A DNA stretch of 64,000 nucleotides from Pseudomonas lurida. Lineage in GTDB: Bacteria; Pseudomonadota; Gammaproteobacteria; Pseudomonadales; Pseudomonadaceae. The number at the start of each line of letters is the position of its first letter. Positions within the stretch are counted from its first letter, which is position 1. Where the stretch lies: the NCBI RefSeq assembly GCF_013522705.1, contig NZ_JAAMRE010000018.1, positions 50,348 to 114,347 of the forward strand, given 5' to 3'. Shown here piece by piece: positions 8,737-17,654 of this stretch. A model generated the notes under the pieces. The model was not told where the DNA came from. It was given only the letters and a program-made list of their open reading frames with translations, and searched no databases. A program made the position numbers and the translations under genes.

Positions 8737-10203
8737 ATGCCTTCGATAACCGTAGAACCCTGCACCTTTGCCCTGTTTGGCGCCTTGGGTGATCTGGCGC
8801 TGCGCAAGTTGTTTCCTGCCCTGTATCAGCTTGATGGTGCCGGGCTCCTGCACGATGACACACGCATCCTGGCCCTGGCCCGTGAAGCCGGTTCCGAGCA
8901 GCAGCACCTGGCCCATATCGAAAAAGAACTGCGCAAGTACGTCGGCAAGGAACTGGACGAGAGCATCGCCCAGCGCTTTCTGGCGCGCCTGACCTATGTT
9001 CACGTCGATTTCTTGAAAGCCGACGACTATGTGGCCCTGGCCGAAAAGGCCGGCACCGAACAACGCTTGATCGCTTACTTCGCCACCCCGGCGGCGGTGT
9101 ATGGCGCGATCTGCGAGAACCTGTCCAAGGTCGGCCTGGCGGACAACACCCGTGTGGTATTGGAAAAGCCGATCGGTTCGGACCTGGAGTCCTCGCGCAA
9201 GGTCAACGACGCCGTGGCGCAGTTTTTCCCGGAAAACCGCACCTACCGCATCGACCATTACCTGGGCAAAGAGACCGTCCAGAACCTGATCGCGCTGCGT
9301 TTCGCCAACAGCCTGTTCGAAACCCAGTGGAACCAGCACTACATTTCCCACGTGGAAATCACCGTGGCCGAGCAGGTCGGCATCGAAGGCCGCTGGGGTT
9401 ACTTCGACAAAGCCGGCCAGCTGCGTGACATGATCCAGAACCACCTGTTGCAGCTGCTTTGCCTGATCGCCATGGACCCACCGGCCGACCTGTCCGCCGA
9501 CAGTATCCGCGACGAGAAGGTCAAGGTGCTCAAGGCCCTGGCGCCGATCAGCCCGGACGGTCTGACCACCCAAGTGGTGCGTGGCCAATACATCGCCGGC
9601 TACAGCGCCGGCAAGCCGGTGCCCGGATACCTGGAAGAAGAGAACTCCAACACTCAGAGCGACACCGAAACCTTCGTCGCCCTGCGGGCCGATATCCGTA
9701 ACTGGCGTTGGGCCGGAGTGCCGTTCTACCTGCGTACCGGCAAGCGCATGCCGCAAAAACTGTCGCAGATCGTTATCCATTTCAAGGAACCGTCCCACTA
9801 TATCTTCGCTCCCGAGCAGCGCCTGCAGATCAGCAACAAGTTGATCATCCGCCTGCAGCCGGACGAAGGGATTTCCTTGCGTGTAATGACCAAGGAACAG
9901 GGGCTGGACAAGGGCATGCAACTGCGCAGCGGCCCGCTGCAACTGAATTTTTCCGATACCTATCGCAGCGCGCGCATCCCCGATGCCTACGAGCGTCTGC
10001 TGCTGGAAGTGATGCGCGGCAATCAGAACCTGTTTGTTCGCAAAGATGAAATCGAAGCCGCGTGGAAGTGGTGTGACCAGTTGATCGCCGGGTGGAAGAA
10101 ATCCGGTGATGCGCCCAAGCCGTATGCAGCGGGCTCCTGGGGGCCGATGAGCTCCATTGCACTGATCACGCGGGATGGGAGGTCGTGGTATGGCGATATC
10201 TGA
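8737..10203 (+). CDS. zwf: Glucose-6-phosphate 1-dehydrogenase
   Basis: 488-residue enzyme that oxidises glucose 6-phosphate to 6-phosphogluconolactone with NAD(P)+, entry to the Entner-Doudoroff pathway. The N-terminal Rossmann motif FGALGDLALRKLFPALY is at residues 13-30; the active-site motif RIDHYLGKE is at 171-179, with catalytic histidine region DHYLGK. Length is standard. It overlaps pgl by 14 bp, as in the classical zwf-pgl-eda operon, and is preceded by the HexR operator. Confidence 0.96.
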   Translation: MPSITVEPCTFALFGALGDLALRKLFPALYQLDGAGLLHDDTRILALAREAGSEQQHLAHIEKELRKYVGKELDESIAQRFLARLTYVHVDFLKADDYVALAEKAGTEQRLIAYFATPAAVYGAICENLSKVGLADNTRVVLEKPIGSDLESSRKVNDAVAQFFPENRTYRIDHYLGKETVQNLIALRFANSLFETQWNQHYISHVEITVAEQVGIEGRWGYFDKAGQLRDMIQNHLLQLLCLIAMDPPADLSADSIRDEKVKVLKALAPISPDGLTTQVVRGQYIAGYSAGKPVPGYLEEENSNTQSDTETFVALRADIRNWRWAGVPFYLRTGKRMPQKLSQIVIHFKEPSHYIFAPEQRLQISNKLIIRLQPDEGISLRVMTKEQGLDKGMQLRSGPLQLNFSDTYRSARIPDAYERLLLEVMRGNQNLFVRKDEIEAAWKWCDQLIAGWKKSGDAPKPYAAGSWGPMSSIALITRDGRSWYGDI

Positions 10204-10903
10204 ATTGAAACTGCCGCAAGGCGTCAACGCTCATGAGTACCGTACGCCTGCGTTGCTGGCGGACGGCCTGGCCAACGATGTGGCCGAGCAACTGCGCACG
10301 GCCATCAGTGCCCGCGGCGTCGCGACCCTGGTCGTATCCGGTGGGCGCAGCCCGGTGGCGTTTTTCCAGAACCTGGCCAAGCAGGGCCTGGACTGGTCGA
10401 AGGTCACCATCACGCTGGCCGACGAGCGCTGGGTACCGGTGGAACACGCCGACAGTAACGCCGGCCTGTTGAAGAAGTACCTGTTGCAGGGCCCGGCCGC
10501 CAAGGCGCGGTTCCTAAGCCTGTACAGCGCTGCCGTGAACCTTGAAGAAGCTGCCGAGCAGGCCGACCGCCTGCTGGCCGAACTGCCGGCCATCGATGTG
10601 CTGGTGCTGGGCATGGGCGATGACGGCCACACCGCCTCGCTGTTTCCCAACAGCCCGAACCTGAACGAAGCCCTGCAGCCCGACGGTACCCGCCGTTGCT
10701 GGCCAATGCTGGCGCCGACCGTGCCGCACCAGCGCCTGACCATGAGTCGCGCGTTGCTGGCCACGGCCCACTACACCGTACTGTCGATCTCCGGCAGTTC
10801 GAAATTGACCACCTTGAGCGCCGCGCTGGCCGGAGACGATGTCGCCGCCATGCCGATTCGCGCGTTTTTGCAACCTACTTTAGAGATTTACTGGTGCCCA
10901 TGA
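10190..10903 (+). CDS. pgl: 6-phosphogluconolactonase
   Basis: 237-residue NagB/SIS-like enzyme hydrolysing 6-phosphogluconolactone to 6-phosphogluconate. Conserved VVSGGRSP near residue 47, DERWVP near 78 and the VLGMGDDGHTASLFPN active-site motif near 138-153 are visible. I used the ATG at 10190, which starts MAISELKLPQ, over an in-frame ATG at 10175. It overlaps zwf by 14 bp and ends in an ATGA arrangement with the leader of eda. Confidence 0.95.
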   Translation: MAISELKLPQGVNAHEYRTPALLADGLANDVAEQLRTAISARGVATLVVSGGRSPVAFFQNLAKQGLDWSKVTITLADERWVPVEHADSNAGLLKKYLLQGPAAKARFLSLYSAAVNLEEAAEQADRLLAELPAIDVLVLGMGDDGHTASLFPNSPNLNEALQPDGTRRCWPMLAPTVPHQRLTMSRALLATAHYTVLSISGSSKLTTLSAALAGDDVAAMPIRAFLQPTLEIYWCP

Positions 10904-10920
10904 GCCAAGGATCAGCCGCT

Positions 10921-11586
10921 ATGAAAAGCCCACAACCGACCGTGTCCATGGCGGATAAAGTTGCCTTGATCGACAGCCTCTGCGCCAAGGCGCGGATCCT
11001 GCCGGTGATCACCATCGCCCGCGAACAGGACATTCTGCCGCTGGCCGATGCCCTCGCGGCTGGCGGTTTGACCGCGTTGGAGGTGACCCTGCGTTCGGAG
11101 TTCGGACTCAAGGCCATCCAGGTCCTGCGCGAGCAGCGTCCTGAGCTGTGCACCGGTGCCGGTACTGTGCTTGATCGTCACATGCTGGAGGCGGCGGAAG
11201 TGGCCGGCTCGCAGTTCATCGTTACCCCCGGGATCACCCGCGACCTGCTGGAAGCCTCGGTACACAGCCCGATCCCGCTGCTGCCGGGCATCAGCAATGC
11301 GTCCGGCATCATGGAAGGCTATGGCCTGGGCTACCGTCGTTTCAAGCTGTTCCCCGCTGAAGTCAGCGGTGGCGTAGCGGCGATCAAGGCGTTGGGTGGC
11401 CCGTTCGGCGAAGTGAAGTTCTGCCCCACCGGCGGCGTCGGCCCGGCCAATATCAAAAGCTACATGGCGTTGAAAAACGTGATGTGCGTGGGCGGCAGCT
11501 GGATGCTCGACCCAGAGTGGGTCAAGAACGGCGACTGGGCACGTATTCAGGAAGTCACCGCTCAGGCGCTGGCGCTGCTGGATTGA
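10921..11586 (+). CDS. eda: KDPG/KHG aldolase
   Basis: 221-residue class I aldolase that cleaves 2-keto-3-deoxy-6-phosphogluconate to pyruvate and glyceraldehyde 3-phosphate. The catalytic glutamate lies in LEVTLRS (E54) and the Schiff-base lysine in RRFKLFPAE (K142); GAGTVL and GGVGPANI phosphate-binding loops are present. The ATG at 10921 is chosen because AAGGA lies 9 bases upstream and the length fits the family; an ATG at 10900 overlapping the pgl stop is possible. Last gene of the operon, followed by a terminator. Confidence 0.95.
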   Translation: MKSPQPTVSMADKVALIDSLCAKARILPVITIAREQDILPLADALAAGGLTALEVTLRSEFGLKAIQVLREQRPELCTGAGTVLDRHMLEAAEVAGSQFIVTPGITRDLLEASVHSPIPLLPGISNASGIMEGYGLGYRRFKLFPAEVSGGVAAIKALGGPFGEVKFCPTGGVGPANIKSYMALKNVMCVGGSWMLDPEWVKNGDWARIQEVTAQALALLD

Positions 11587-11629
11587 TCTGATTTACCGAA
11601 TCGTTGTTGCTGTGCTTAACGGCATTTTT

Positions 11630-11662
11630 GCGGTGCACTTGGTCGGTGTACCGCTTTTTTTT
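11630..11662 (+). terminator. Terminator of zwf-pgl-eda
   Basis: Stem GCGGTGCAC / GTGTACCGC (one G-T pair) around a seven-base loop, followed by eight T, 43 bp past the eda stop. Confidence 0.85.
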
Positions 11663-11687
11663 GCCTGCAATAACGTCAAGCTCGCTT

Positions 11688-12869
11688 CTAATGAGCGCGG
11701 TGGTGCAGTTCGGTGATGGCATGGACCAGATGATGGATGTCGGCCACCGAGGTGACCAACCCCGGTGTGACCCGAATGCACGTCCCGAACGATGCCCCGA
11801 CGCGCGTCGTGGTGAAGAGGTTGTAGTCCTTGAGCAAACGCTCCGCCATCGCCTGCTGGTCACGACCGCTGAACTTGAAAGCGGTAATCCCGCAATACAA
11901 CCTTGGATCGTCCGGCGTCAGCACCTCGATCCCCGGCAATGCCCGCACCTGGCTCACCCACACATTGCGCAGGTAATTGACCCGCGCGCCCTTGGCTGCC
12001 GCGCCGCCCAGCGCCCGATGCTCGTCCAGTACCCGCGGCAGGGTCATCAGCGCCGGAAAGTTCGGCGTACTGTAGGAGGTACGCGCGCGTACATCGGTGG
12101 TCGGGTAGTGGAATTCGCCCATGTCCGTGTCGATATCGGCCAGGCGCTCGGGCGCGATGTATAAAAAGCCCAGGGTCAACGGCGCGCCGATCCACTTGTG
12201 CAGGTTGAACCCGGCGAATTGGATGCCCAGTTCGGCGAGGTTGAAATCGATCTGGCCCAGGGCGTGGGCACCGTCGAGGATCACGTCTACGCCGTGGGCC
12301 CGCGCAGCCTGAGCAATGTTGGCCACCGGCATCACCAGCCCGGTGCGATGGGTGACGTGGGTCAGAGCCATCAGCCTGAGGCGCGGGTGTTGGGCGAAGG
12401 CATCGCGATAGGTCTGTAGCAGGCTGTCGAAACTGGCCGGGTGGGTGTGGGACAGTTCGACAACCTCCACACCGCGATGCGCCGCCAGCCAGCGCATGGC
12501 GCCCTTGACCGTGTCGTACTCCAGGTCGCTGATCAGCACCTGGTCGCCCGGCTGCAGGCGGTTGTAATTGCGGATCAGCGACTGCAAGGCTTCGGTGGCG
12601 TTGCGGGTGAACGCCACCGACTCGGGGTCCACTTCGATCAAGGCGGCGAGCAGGCCCCGGATCTCGACGCTCTCGCCTTGTTCAAAGCGCTGGCGCACAT
12701 ACACCGCATTGCTGCGGTTGATAAACGCTACATGCTCCAGGTAGTGCGCCTGGACCGCACGGCTCATGCGACCAAAGTAGCCATTTTCCAGATTGATCGG
12801 GCCTGGCTCACAGTCATAGCGCTGGGCGATGGCTTGCCAGTGCGCTTCGTTATCGGCATTGCAGGGCAT
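11688..12869 (-). CDS. Class V aminotransferase-like PLP enzyme
   Basis: 393-residue fold-type I PLP enzyme of the aminotransferase V / cysteine desulfurase group. The PLP aspartate lies in VILDGAHALG (D199) and the Schiff-base lysine in FNLHKWIGAP (K225). No conserved desulfurase cysteine loop is apparent, so it is more like isopenicillin-N-epimerase-type members than IscS/SufS. Substrate unknown. It is convergent with eda and lies 12 bp downstream of a DUF3820 gene, which may share its transcript. Confidence 0.85.
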   Translation of the reverse strand: MPCNADNEAHWQAIAQRYDCEPGPINLENGYFGRMSRAVQAHYLEHVAFINRSNAVYVRQRFEQGESVEIRGLLAALIEVDPESVAFTRNATEALQSLIRNYNRLQPGDQVLISDLEYDTVKGAMRWLAAHRGVEVVELSHTHPASFDSLLQTYRDAFAQHPRLRLMALTHVTHRTGLVMPVANIAQAARAHGVDVILDGAHALGQIDFNLAELGIQFAGFNLHKWIGAPLTLGFLYIAPERLADIDTDMGEFHYPTTDVRARTSYSTPNFPALMTLPRVLDEHRALGGAAAKGARVNYLRNVWVSQVRALPGIEVLTPDDPRLYCGITAFKFSGRDQQAMAERLLKDYNLFTTTRVGASFGTCIRVTPGLVTSVADIHHLVHAITELHHRAH

Positions 12870-12881
12870 GGGCGTGGGCTC

Positions 12882-13118
12882 TTAATGGCGTGGGGCGGGT
12901 TTGCCGTGCTTGGCGCGCAGTGGGTCGAGCAGTTCTGACAGGCCGTTGTGGTCGATTTCCTGCATCAGTGCCAGCAGACCGCCCAGTTCGCCGTGGGGGA
13001 AACCTTCACGGGCGAACCAATTGAGGTAAGGGCCGGGCAGGTCGGCGATGATCCGGCCCTTGTATTTGCCGAAGGGCATTTCGCGGGTGACCAGCAGTTC
13101 CAGCTTTTCCGGGTTCAT
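12882..13118 (-). CDS. DUF3820 family protein
   Basis: 78-residue small acidic-basic protein with the family pattern MPFGKYKGRIIADLPGPYLNWF near residues 14-36, seen in putative quorum-sensing-regulated or nucleotide-related small proteins. I chose the ATG at 13118 (MNPEKLEL) because upstream residues are not conserved-looking. It lies 12 bp ahead of the aminotransferase gene on the same strand. Function unknown. Confidence 0.8.
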   Translation of the reverse strand: MNPEKLELLVTREMPFGKYKGRIIADLPGPYLNWFAREGFPHGELGGLLALMQEIDHNGLSELLDPLRAKHGKPAPRH

Positions 13119-13325
13119 GGGCGTCAGGCAGTTACGAGGTTGGTCTTGGAAAATACAGGCATTCTGCATGAAGGCCAAATGACAGATCATGCAAATAACG
13201 TAGATACAGATGGTTCAATATTTCGTAACTATTTGAATTTAAACAATAAAGTTATTTTTCAAAACCTGGCACGAGCGCTGCAATCATTAAGACAACCTTT
13301 CTCAACCCACATAAGGAATTGAAAA

Positions 13326-13793
13326 ATGACTGACATCAACAAAGAATCGATCTCTGTACTGAACGACCTGATCGAAACCAGCATCGACGGTCAAAAAGGT
13401 TTCAAAGAGTGCGCTGAAGACATCAAGCACCCAGAACTCAAGGCGCTGTTTGCCAAGCGTTCTGCTGATTGCGCCACCGCTGCCGCCGAGCTGAAAACCG
13501 CCGTGCGTGCCCTGGGTGGTGATCCGGAAGATTCCGGCAGCGTTGCCGGCGCACTGCACCGTGGTTGGGTCGACGTTAAGTCGATGGTGACCGGTAAAGA
13601 TGAAGAGGCTGTGCTGAACGAAGCCGAGCGCGGTGAAGACCACGCACTCAAGGCTTACCGTGAAGCGATCGAGAAGATCAACAAGCACAACCTGCTGGGC
13701 ATTCGTGACCTGGTTGAGCGTCAGTACCATGGCGTACAACGCAATCACGACCAAGTGAAAGCCCTGCGTAACCAGGCTCGCGCTCAGTCGTAA
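13326..13793 (+). CDS. PA2169-family four-helix-bundle protein (DUF2383)
   Basis: 155-residue, wholly helical protein of the ferritin-like DUF2383 group. The first helix reads VLNDLIETSIDGQKGFKEC and later helices carry E and H residues (AERGEDHALKAYREAI) spaced as in ferritin-like bundles. Members are often stress- or stationary-phase-induced; a stress role here is inferred. A TAAGGAA ribosome binding site precedes the ATG. The upstream 200 bp are AT-rich, unlike the surrounding genes, as expected of a strong promoter. Confidence 0.85.
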   Translation: MTDINKESISVLNDLIETSIDGQKGFKECAEDIKHPELKALFAKRSADCATAAAELKTAVRALGGDPEDSGSVAGALHRGWVDVKSMVTGKDEEAVLNEAERGEDHALKAYREAIEKINKHNLLGIRDLVERQYHGVQRNHDQVKALRNQARAQS

Positions 13794-13807
13794 GCTTACC
13801 GCGTAGT

Positions 13808-13901
13808 AAATGGGGGAGGGGGCTTGCTCCCGATAGCAGTGAATCAGTCGATGTTTAATGACTGACTTACCGCAATCGGGTGCAAGCCCCCTCTCACATT
13901 T
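13808..13901. repeat. REPIN
   Basis: Inverted REP units: GGGGGAGGGGGCTTGCTCCC-type arm at 13810-13834 and its partner ATCGGGTGCAAGCCCCCTC at 13875-13893, separated by about 40 bp. It fills the gap between the DUF2383 gene and the converging phaJ1. Confidence 0.85.
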
Positions 13902-13904
13902 GTA

Positions 13905-14375
13905 TCAGCCGATGCTGATCGGCGGCAGTTCGGTCAGGGTCACCACCTGCTGTTTACGCGGTGCGAGGATCTCCGCCTCGCCATCCACCACCAGCTCATC
14001 GCGCTGGTTGAACACACGGGTGGCAATGCGCACGCGGAACTTGGGCAGTTTTTCCAGGATTTCCAGGCGCACGGTCAAGGTATCGCCAATCTTCACCGGC
14101 TTCTGGAAACTCATCTGCTGGCCGATGTAAATGGTACCCGGCCCAGGCAACTCACAGGCGACCGCTGCGCTGATCAGTGCGCCGCTGAACATGCCGTGGG
14201 CGATACGCTCCTTGAACATGGTCGCCTTTGCGTATTCCGCATCCAAATGCACCGGGTTGTGGTCACCGGACATGGCGGCGAACAGCTGGATATCGCGCTC
14301 TTCAACGGTTTTGCTGTAGCTGGCGGTCTGGCCGACTTCAAGGGCTTCGTACGGGGTATTGGTAACCTGGGTCAT
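13905..14375 (-). CDS. phaJ1: (R)-specific enoyl-CoA hydratase, MaoC family
   Basis: 156-residue hot-dog-fold hydratase linking beta-oxidation to 3-hydroxyacyl-CoA (PHA precursors). The hydratase-2 motif has the catalytic Asp38 and His43 in SGDHNPVHLD. Length and the neighbourhood (alpha/beta hydrolase, fadD2, fadD1) match P. aeruginosa PA3302 phaJ1. Start chosen at the ATG giving MTQVTNTPYE; an in-frame ATG 4 codons upstream exists. Confidence 0.85.
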   Translation of the reverse strand: MTQVTNTPYEALEVGQTASYSKTVEERDIQLFAAMSGDHNPVHLDAEYAKATMFKERIAHGMFSGALISAAVACELPGPGTIYIGQQMSFQKPVKIGDTLTVRLEILEKLPKFRVRIATRVFNQRDELVVDGEAEILAPRKQQVVTLTELPPISIG

Positions 14376-14427
14376 CTCAAGGTGCATCCTGTGGATAATC
14401 GGTAATTTTTTGATTTCAAAGGAAAAG

Positions 14428-15372
14428 TTATTCGCAGCGGGGCGGTCGATGCAAGCTCAGGGCGTGGTCCAGCCATGTCAGTACATCCGCCGTGACTTGC
14501 GAACGATTGGTTTCGTTGAACACTTCATGACGCGCCTGCGGGTAAATAGTCAGCTGCAGGTGCTGGCAGCCGGCCGCTTGCAGGGCCTGGGCCAGGTGGG
14601 TGAGACGCTTGCCCTCACTGACCGGATCACATTCGCCGCCCATTACCAGAATCGGCAGGCCCGGATCGATCTGCCGCAGGTTGGACGCTTTGCTGATCTG
14701 CTGCAAGCCGCCGAGCAGGTCCACCCACAATTGGTTGGTGCAGCGAAAGCCACAGAGTGGATCGTTGATGTACTTATCCACCTCGTCCGGGTCGCGGCTG
14801 AGCCAGTCGAAAGCTGTGCGATTGGGTTTGAATGCTTTGTTGAATGAGCCGAACGACAGAAAGTCAATCAGCGCGCTGCGACCGCGCACGCCTTGGCGCA
14901 GGCGTTCGGCGCGAGCGATCAGGCGCGCGGCGCGGTACAGCGCCACCGGCTGGAAATTCGACCCGCTGAGAATCGCCCCATGCAGGCTGGCGCTGTGGTG
15001 CAGCAGGTACGCCTGGGCGATGTAGCTGCCCATGCTATGCCCCAGCAGCACGATCGGCAGCCCCGGATGCTGTTGGCCGATGTGCTGGTTGAGGCTGGCC
15101 AGATCGCCCACCACTTTGCTCCAACCGTCGCGCTCGGCGAACAACCCCAGAGTACCTTCATCGGCGGTCCGGCCATGACCGCGCTGGTCCGGCGCGTACA
15201 CGCCGTAGCCCGCGTCGCACAGCGCCTGGGCCAGCCGCGCATAGCGCCCGCTGTGCTCAGCCATGCCATGGGACACCATTACCACGGCCTTGATCGGAGC
15301 CTGCGGCATCCATTGATTCACGTAGAGACGAGTGTGATCGTTGGCGGTCAGCCAGAAGGTGGACGGGTTCAT
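14428..15372 (-). CDS. Alpha/beta hydrolase, monoacylglycerol lipase-like
   Basis: 314-residue serine hydrolase of the Hydrolase_4 / lysophospholipase group. The oxyanion segment VSHGMAEHSGRY lies near residues 34-44, the nucleophile elbow GHSMGS has Ser113, an Asp lies in LVMGGECDPVS and the His in QARHEVFNE. It probably frees fatty acids for the adjacent acyl-CoA synthetases. The ATG at 15372 has a good AAAGGA ribosome binding site and opens MNPSTFWLT. It is divergent from fadD2. Confidence 0.88.
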   Translation of the reverse strand: MNPSTFWLTANDHTRLYVNQWMPQAPIKAVVMVSHGMAEHSGRYARLAQALCDAGYGVYAPDQRGHGRTADEGTLGLFAERDGWSKVVGDLASLNQHIGQQHPGLPIVLLGHSMGSYIAQAYLLHHSASLHGAILSGSNFQPVALYRAARLIARAERLRQGVRGRSALIDFLSFGSFNKAFKPNRTAFDWLSRDPDEVDKYINDPLCGFRCTNQLWVDLLGGLQQISKASNLRQIDPGLPILVMGGECDPVSEGKRLTHLAQALQAAGCQHLQLTIYPQARHEVFNETNRSQVTADVLTWLDHALSLHRPPRCE

Positions 15373-15575
15373 GGCGATTCCTTTGCTCCGGGTCGTTGCA
15401 GTGTATCGCTGATCGGGTGAGGGGCGGGGTATCTGCCTGCGCATCAGCGGCAAGATTCATACAATCAATGACACAGTTCAGTGTATTTGCCTGTTTGGCC
15501 ATAGCTGCTAACGTCCCCAAAGCTCCGCTTTCTATAAAGGCGGCCGGACACATGCGGGCAAGGGGAATAAGAATA

Positions 15576-17264
15576 ATGCAACCTGATTTCTGGAATGACA
15601 AACGTGCGGCGGGCGTTCCCAATGACATCGACCTCACTACCTACAAGTCGGTGATCGAAGTGTTCGAGCGGTCCTGCAAGGCGTTCGCCGACCGTCCGGC
15701 ATTCAGCAACATGGGCATCACCCTCACGTACGCCGAGCTTGAACGCCAGAGCGCGGCGTTTGCCGGCTACCTGCAGCATCACACCGACCTCAAGCCCGGC
15801 GAGCGCATCGCGGTGCAGATGCCCAACGTGCTGCATTACCCGATTGCCGTGTTCGGCGCGCTGCGCGCCGGGCTGATCGTGGTCAACACCAACCCGCTGT
15901 ACACCCCGCGCGAAATGCGCCACCAGTTCAAGGATGCCGGCGTGCGCGCGCTGGTCTACCTCAACCTGTTCGGTTCACGGGTGCAGGAGGTGTGCGCGGA
16001 CACCGAGATCGACTACCTGATCGAAGCGAAAATGGGCGACTTCCTGCCCGCGGTCAAAGGCTGGCTGGTCAACACCGTCGTCGACAAGGTCAAGAAGATG
16101 GTCCCGGCCTACCACCTGCCGCGCGCCGTGTCTTTCAAGCGCGCGCTGCGCATGGGGGCGGGCCTGGGCGTGACCCGCCACCCGGTGACCCTGGATGACA
16201 TCGCCGTGTTGCAATACACAGGCGGCACCACCGGCCTGGCCAAGGGCGCGATGCTGACCCACGGCAATCTGGTCGCCAATATGCAGCAGGCGCGGGCGTG
16301 CATGTCCCAGGTCAGCGACAACGGTCAGCCGCTGGTGCGCGAAGGGCAGGAGGTGATGATTGCGCCGCTGCCGCTGTACCACATCTATGCCTTCACCGCG
16401 AACTGCATGTGCATGATGGTGACCGGCAACCACAACGTGCTGATCACCAACCCGCGCGACATCGGTGGGTTTATCAAGGAGCTGAAAAAATGGCGGTTCT
16501 CCTGCCTGCTGGGGTTGAACACGCTGTTTGTGGCGCTGATGGACCACCCGGACTTCAAGACCCTGGATTTCTCCCACCTCAAGATCACCAATTCCGGCGG
16601 TACTGCCCTGGTCAAGGCCACCGCCGAACGCTGGAAGGCCCTGACCGGCTGCACCATCGGCGAAGGCTACGGCCTGACCGAAACCTCGCCGGTGGCCAGC
16701 ACCAATCCTTACGGCAGCCAGTCGCGGCTGGGCACCGTGGGCATGCCGGTGCCGGGTACGGCGATGAAAGTGATCGATGACGAAGGCCACGAATTGCCCC
16801 TGGGGGAGCGCGGCGAATTGTGCATCAAGGGCCCTCAGGTGATGAAAGGCTACTGGCAACAGCCGGCGGCAACCGCCGAAACCCTGGATGCCGAGGGCTG
16901 GCTGAAAACCGGGGATATCGCGGTGATCGACAGTGACGGTTTTGTGAGCATCGTCGACCGCAAGAAAGACCTGATCATCGTGTCCGGTTTCAACGTATAC
17001 CCCAACGAAATCGAAGACGTGGTAATGGCCCACCCGGCGGTGGCCAGTTGTGCGGTGATCGGCGTGCCGGACGAGCGCACCGGGGAAGCGGTAAAACTGT
17101 TCGTGGTAGCGCGTTCTCAGGGCGTTAGCCTTGAAGAACTGAAGGCCTACTGCAAGGCCAACTTCACCGGCTACAAAGTGCCCAAGCACATCGTCTTGCG
17201 TGAGTCGTTGCCAATGACGCCGGTTGGCAAGATCCTGCGCAGGGAGCTGCGCGAGATCGCCTGA
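15576..17264 (+). CDS. fadD2: Long-chain fatty acid-CoA ligase (FadD2)
   Basis: 562-residue acyl-CoA synthetase that activates fatty acids with ATP and CoA. AMP-binding P-loop YTGGTTGLAKGAML starts at residue 214; GYGLTETSP, the TGD aspartate (GWLKTGDIAV) and the C-terminal catalytic lysine (TPVGKILRRELRE) are present. The start is the ATG at 15576, behind AGGGGAA. It is paired in tandem with fadD1 at 17655, as in other Pseudomonas; the two proteins are clearly paralogues. Confidence 0.94.
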   Translation: MQPDFWNDKRAAGVPNDIDLTTYKSVIEVFERSCKAFADRPAFSNMGITLTYAELERQSAAFAGYLQHHTDLKPGERIAVQMPNVLHYPIAVFGALRAGLIVVNTNPLYTPREMRHQFKDAGVRALVYLNLFGSRVQEVCADTEIDYLIEAKMGDFLPAVKGWLVNTVVDKVKKMVPAYHLPRAVSFKRALRMGAGLGVTRHPVTLDDIAVLQYTGGTTGLAKGAMLTHGNLVANMQQARACMSQVSDNGQPLVREGQEVMIAPLPLYHIYAFTANCMCMMVTGNHNVLITNPRDIGGFIKELKKWRFSCLLGLNTLFVALMDHPDFKTLDFSHLKITNSGGTALVKATAERWKALTGCTIGEGYGLTETSPVASTNPYGSQSRLGTVGMPVPGTAMKVIDDEGHELPLGERGELCIKGPQVMKGYWQQPAATAETLDAEGWLKTGDIAVIDSDGFVSIVDRKKDLIIVSGFNVYPNEIEDVVMAHPAVASCAVIGVPDERTGEAVKLFVVARSQGVSLEELKAYCKANFTGYKVPKHIVLRESLPMTPVGKILRRELREIA

Positions 17265-17286
17265 CCCCGAAGTGAAATGCAATCAA

Positions 17287-17380
17287 AATGTGCAAGGGGG
17301 CTTGCCCCCGATGGCGGTGGAACAGTCAGCATTTGTATCGACTGATCCACTGCCATCGGGAGCAGGCCCCCTCTCACATT
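17287..17380. repeat. REPIN between fadD2 and fadD1
   Basis: Arms GCAAGGGGGCTTGCCCCCGAT (17291-17311) and ATCGGGAGCAGGCCCCCTC (17354-17372) face each other. It takes up the first quarter of the 390-bp gap between the paired fadD genes; the rest of the gap holds AT-rich promoter-like DNA. Confidence 0.85.
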
Positions 17381-17469
17381 CGTCTGTGTTTAACCTGTTA
17401 AGCCCTGTTCTAGAGCCTTTTCAGGCGGTATAGAATTTTTGCTCTAAAAATGACTATTGGATATTCTTG

Positions 17470-17485
17470 AGTCATGTTTATGACT
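17470..17485. promoter_or_regulatory. Inverted repeat upstream of fadD1, possible operator
   Basis: Perfect 6-bp arms AGTCAT and ATGACT around GTTT, about 170 bp before fadD1. A second palindrome ATCGCAT-CAA-ATGCGAT lies at 17606-17622. Either could be a regulator site or leader hairpin; neither matches a site I can name with certainty. Confidence 0.45.
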
Positions 17486-17654
17486 GTAGGGGCCTCTTTT
17501 GGCTCTAGTCGGCCCTCGGCAAAGCTGCTACTCTCGGCGCGCTTTGTGACCTCTCGGCCTGCTTGAACGCGCCGGACTCACCTAAAAAAACATACACCAA
17601 TAATAATCGCATCAAATGCGATGATGAATTCGCGTCGCTGAGGAGTGGGCTTCC

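Noticed and set aside
10696..11586. Extended frame that would fuse the end of pgl to eda
   Set aside because: Pgl is coded in another frame up to 10903; AAGGA and family length place the eda start at 10921.
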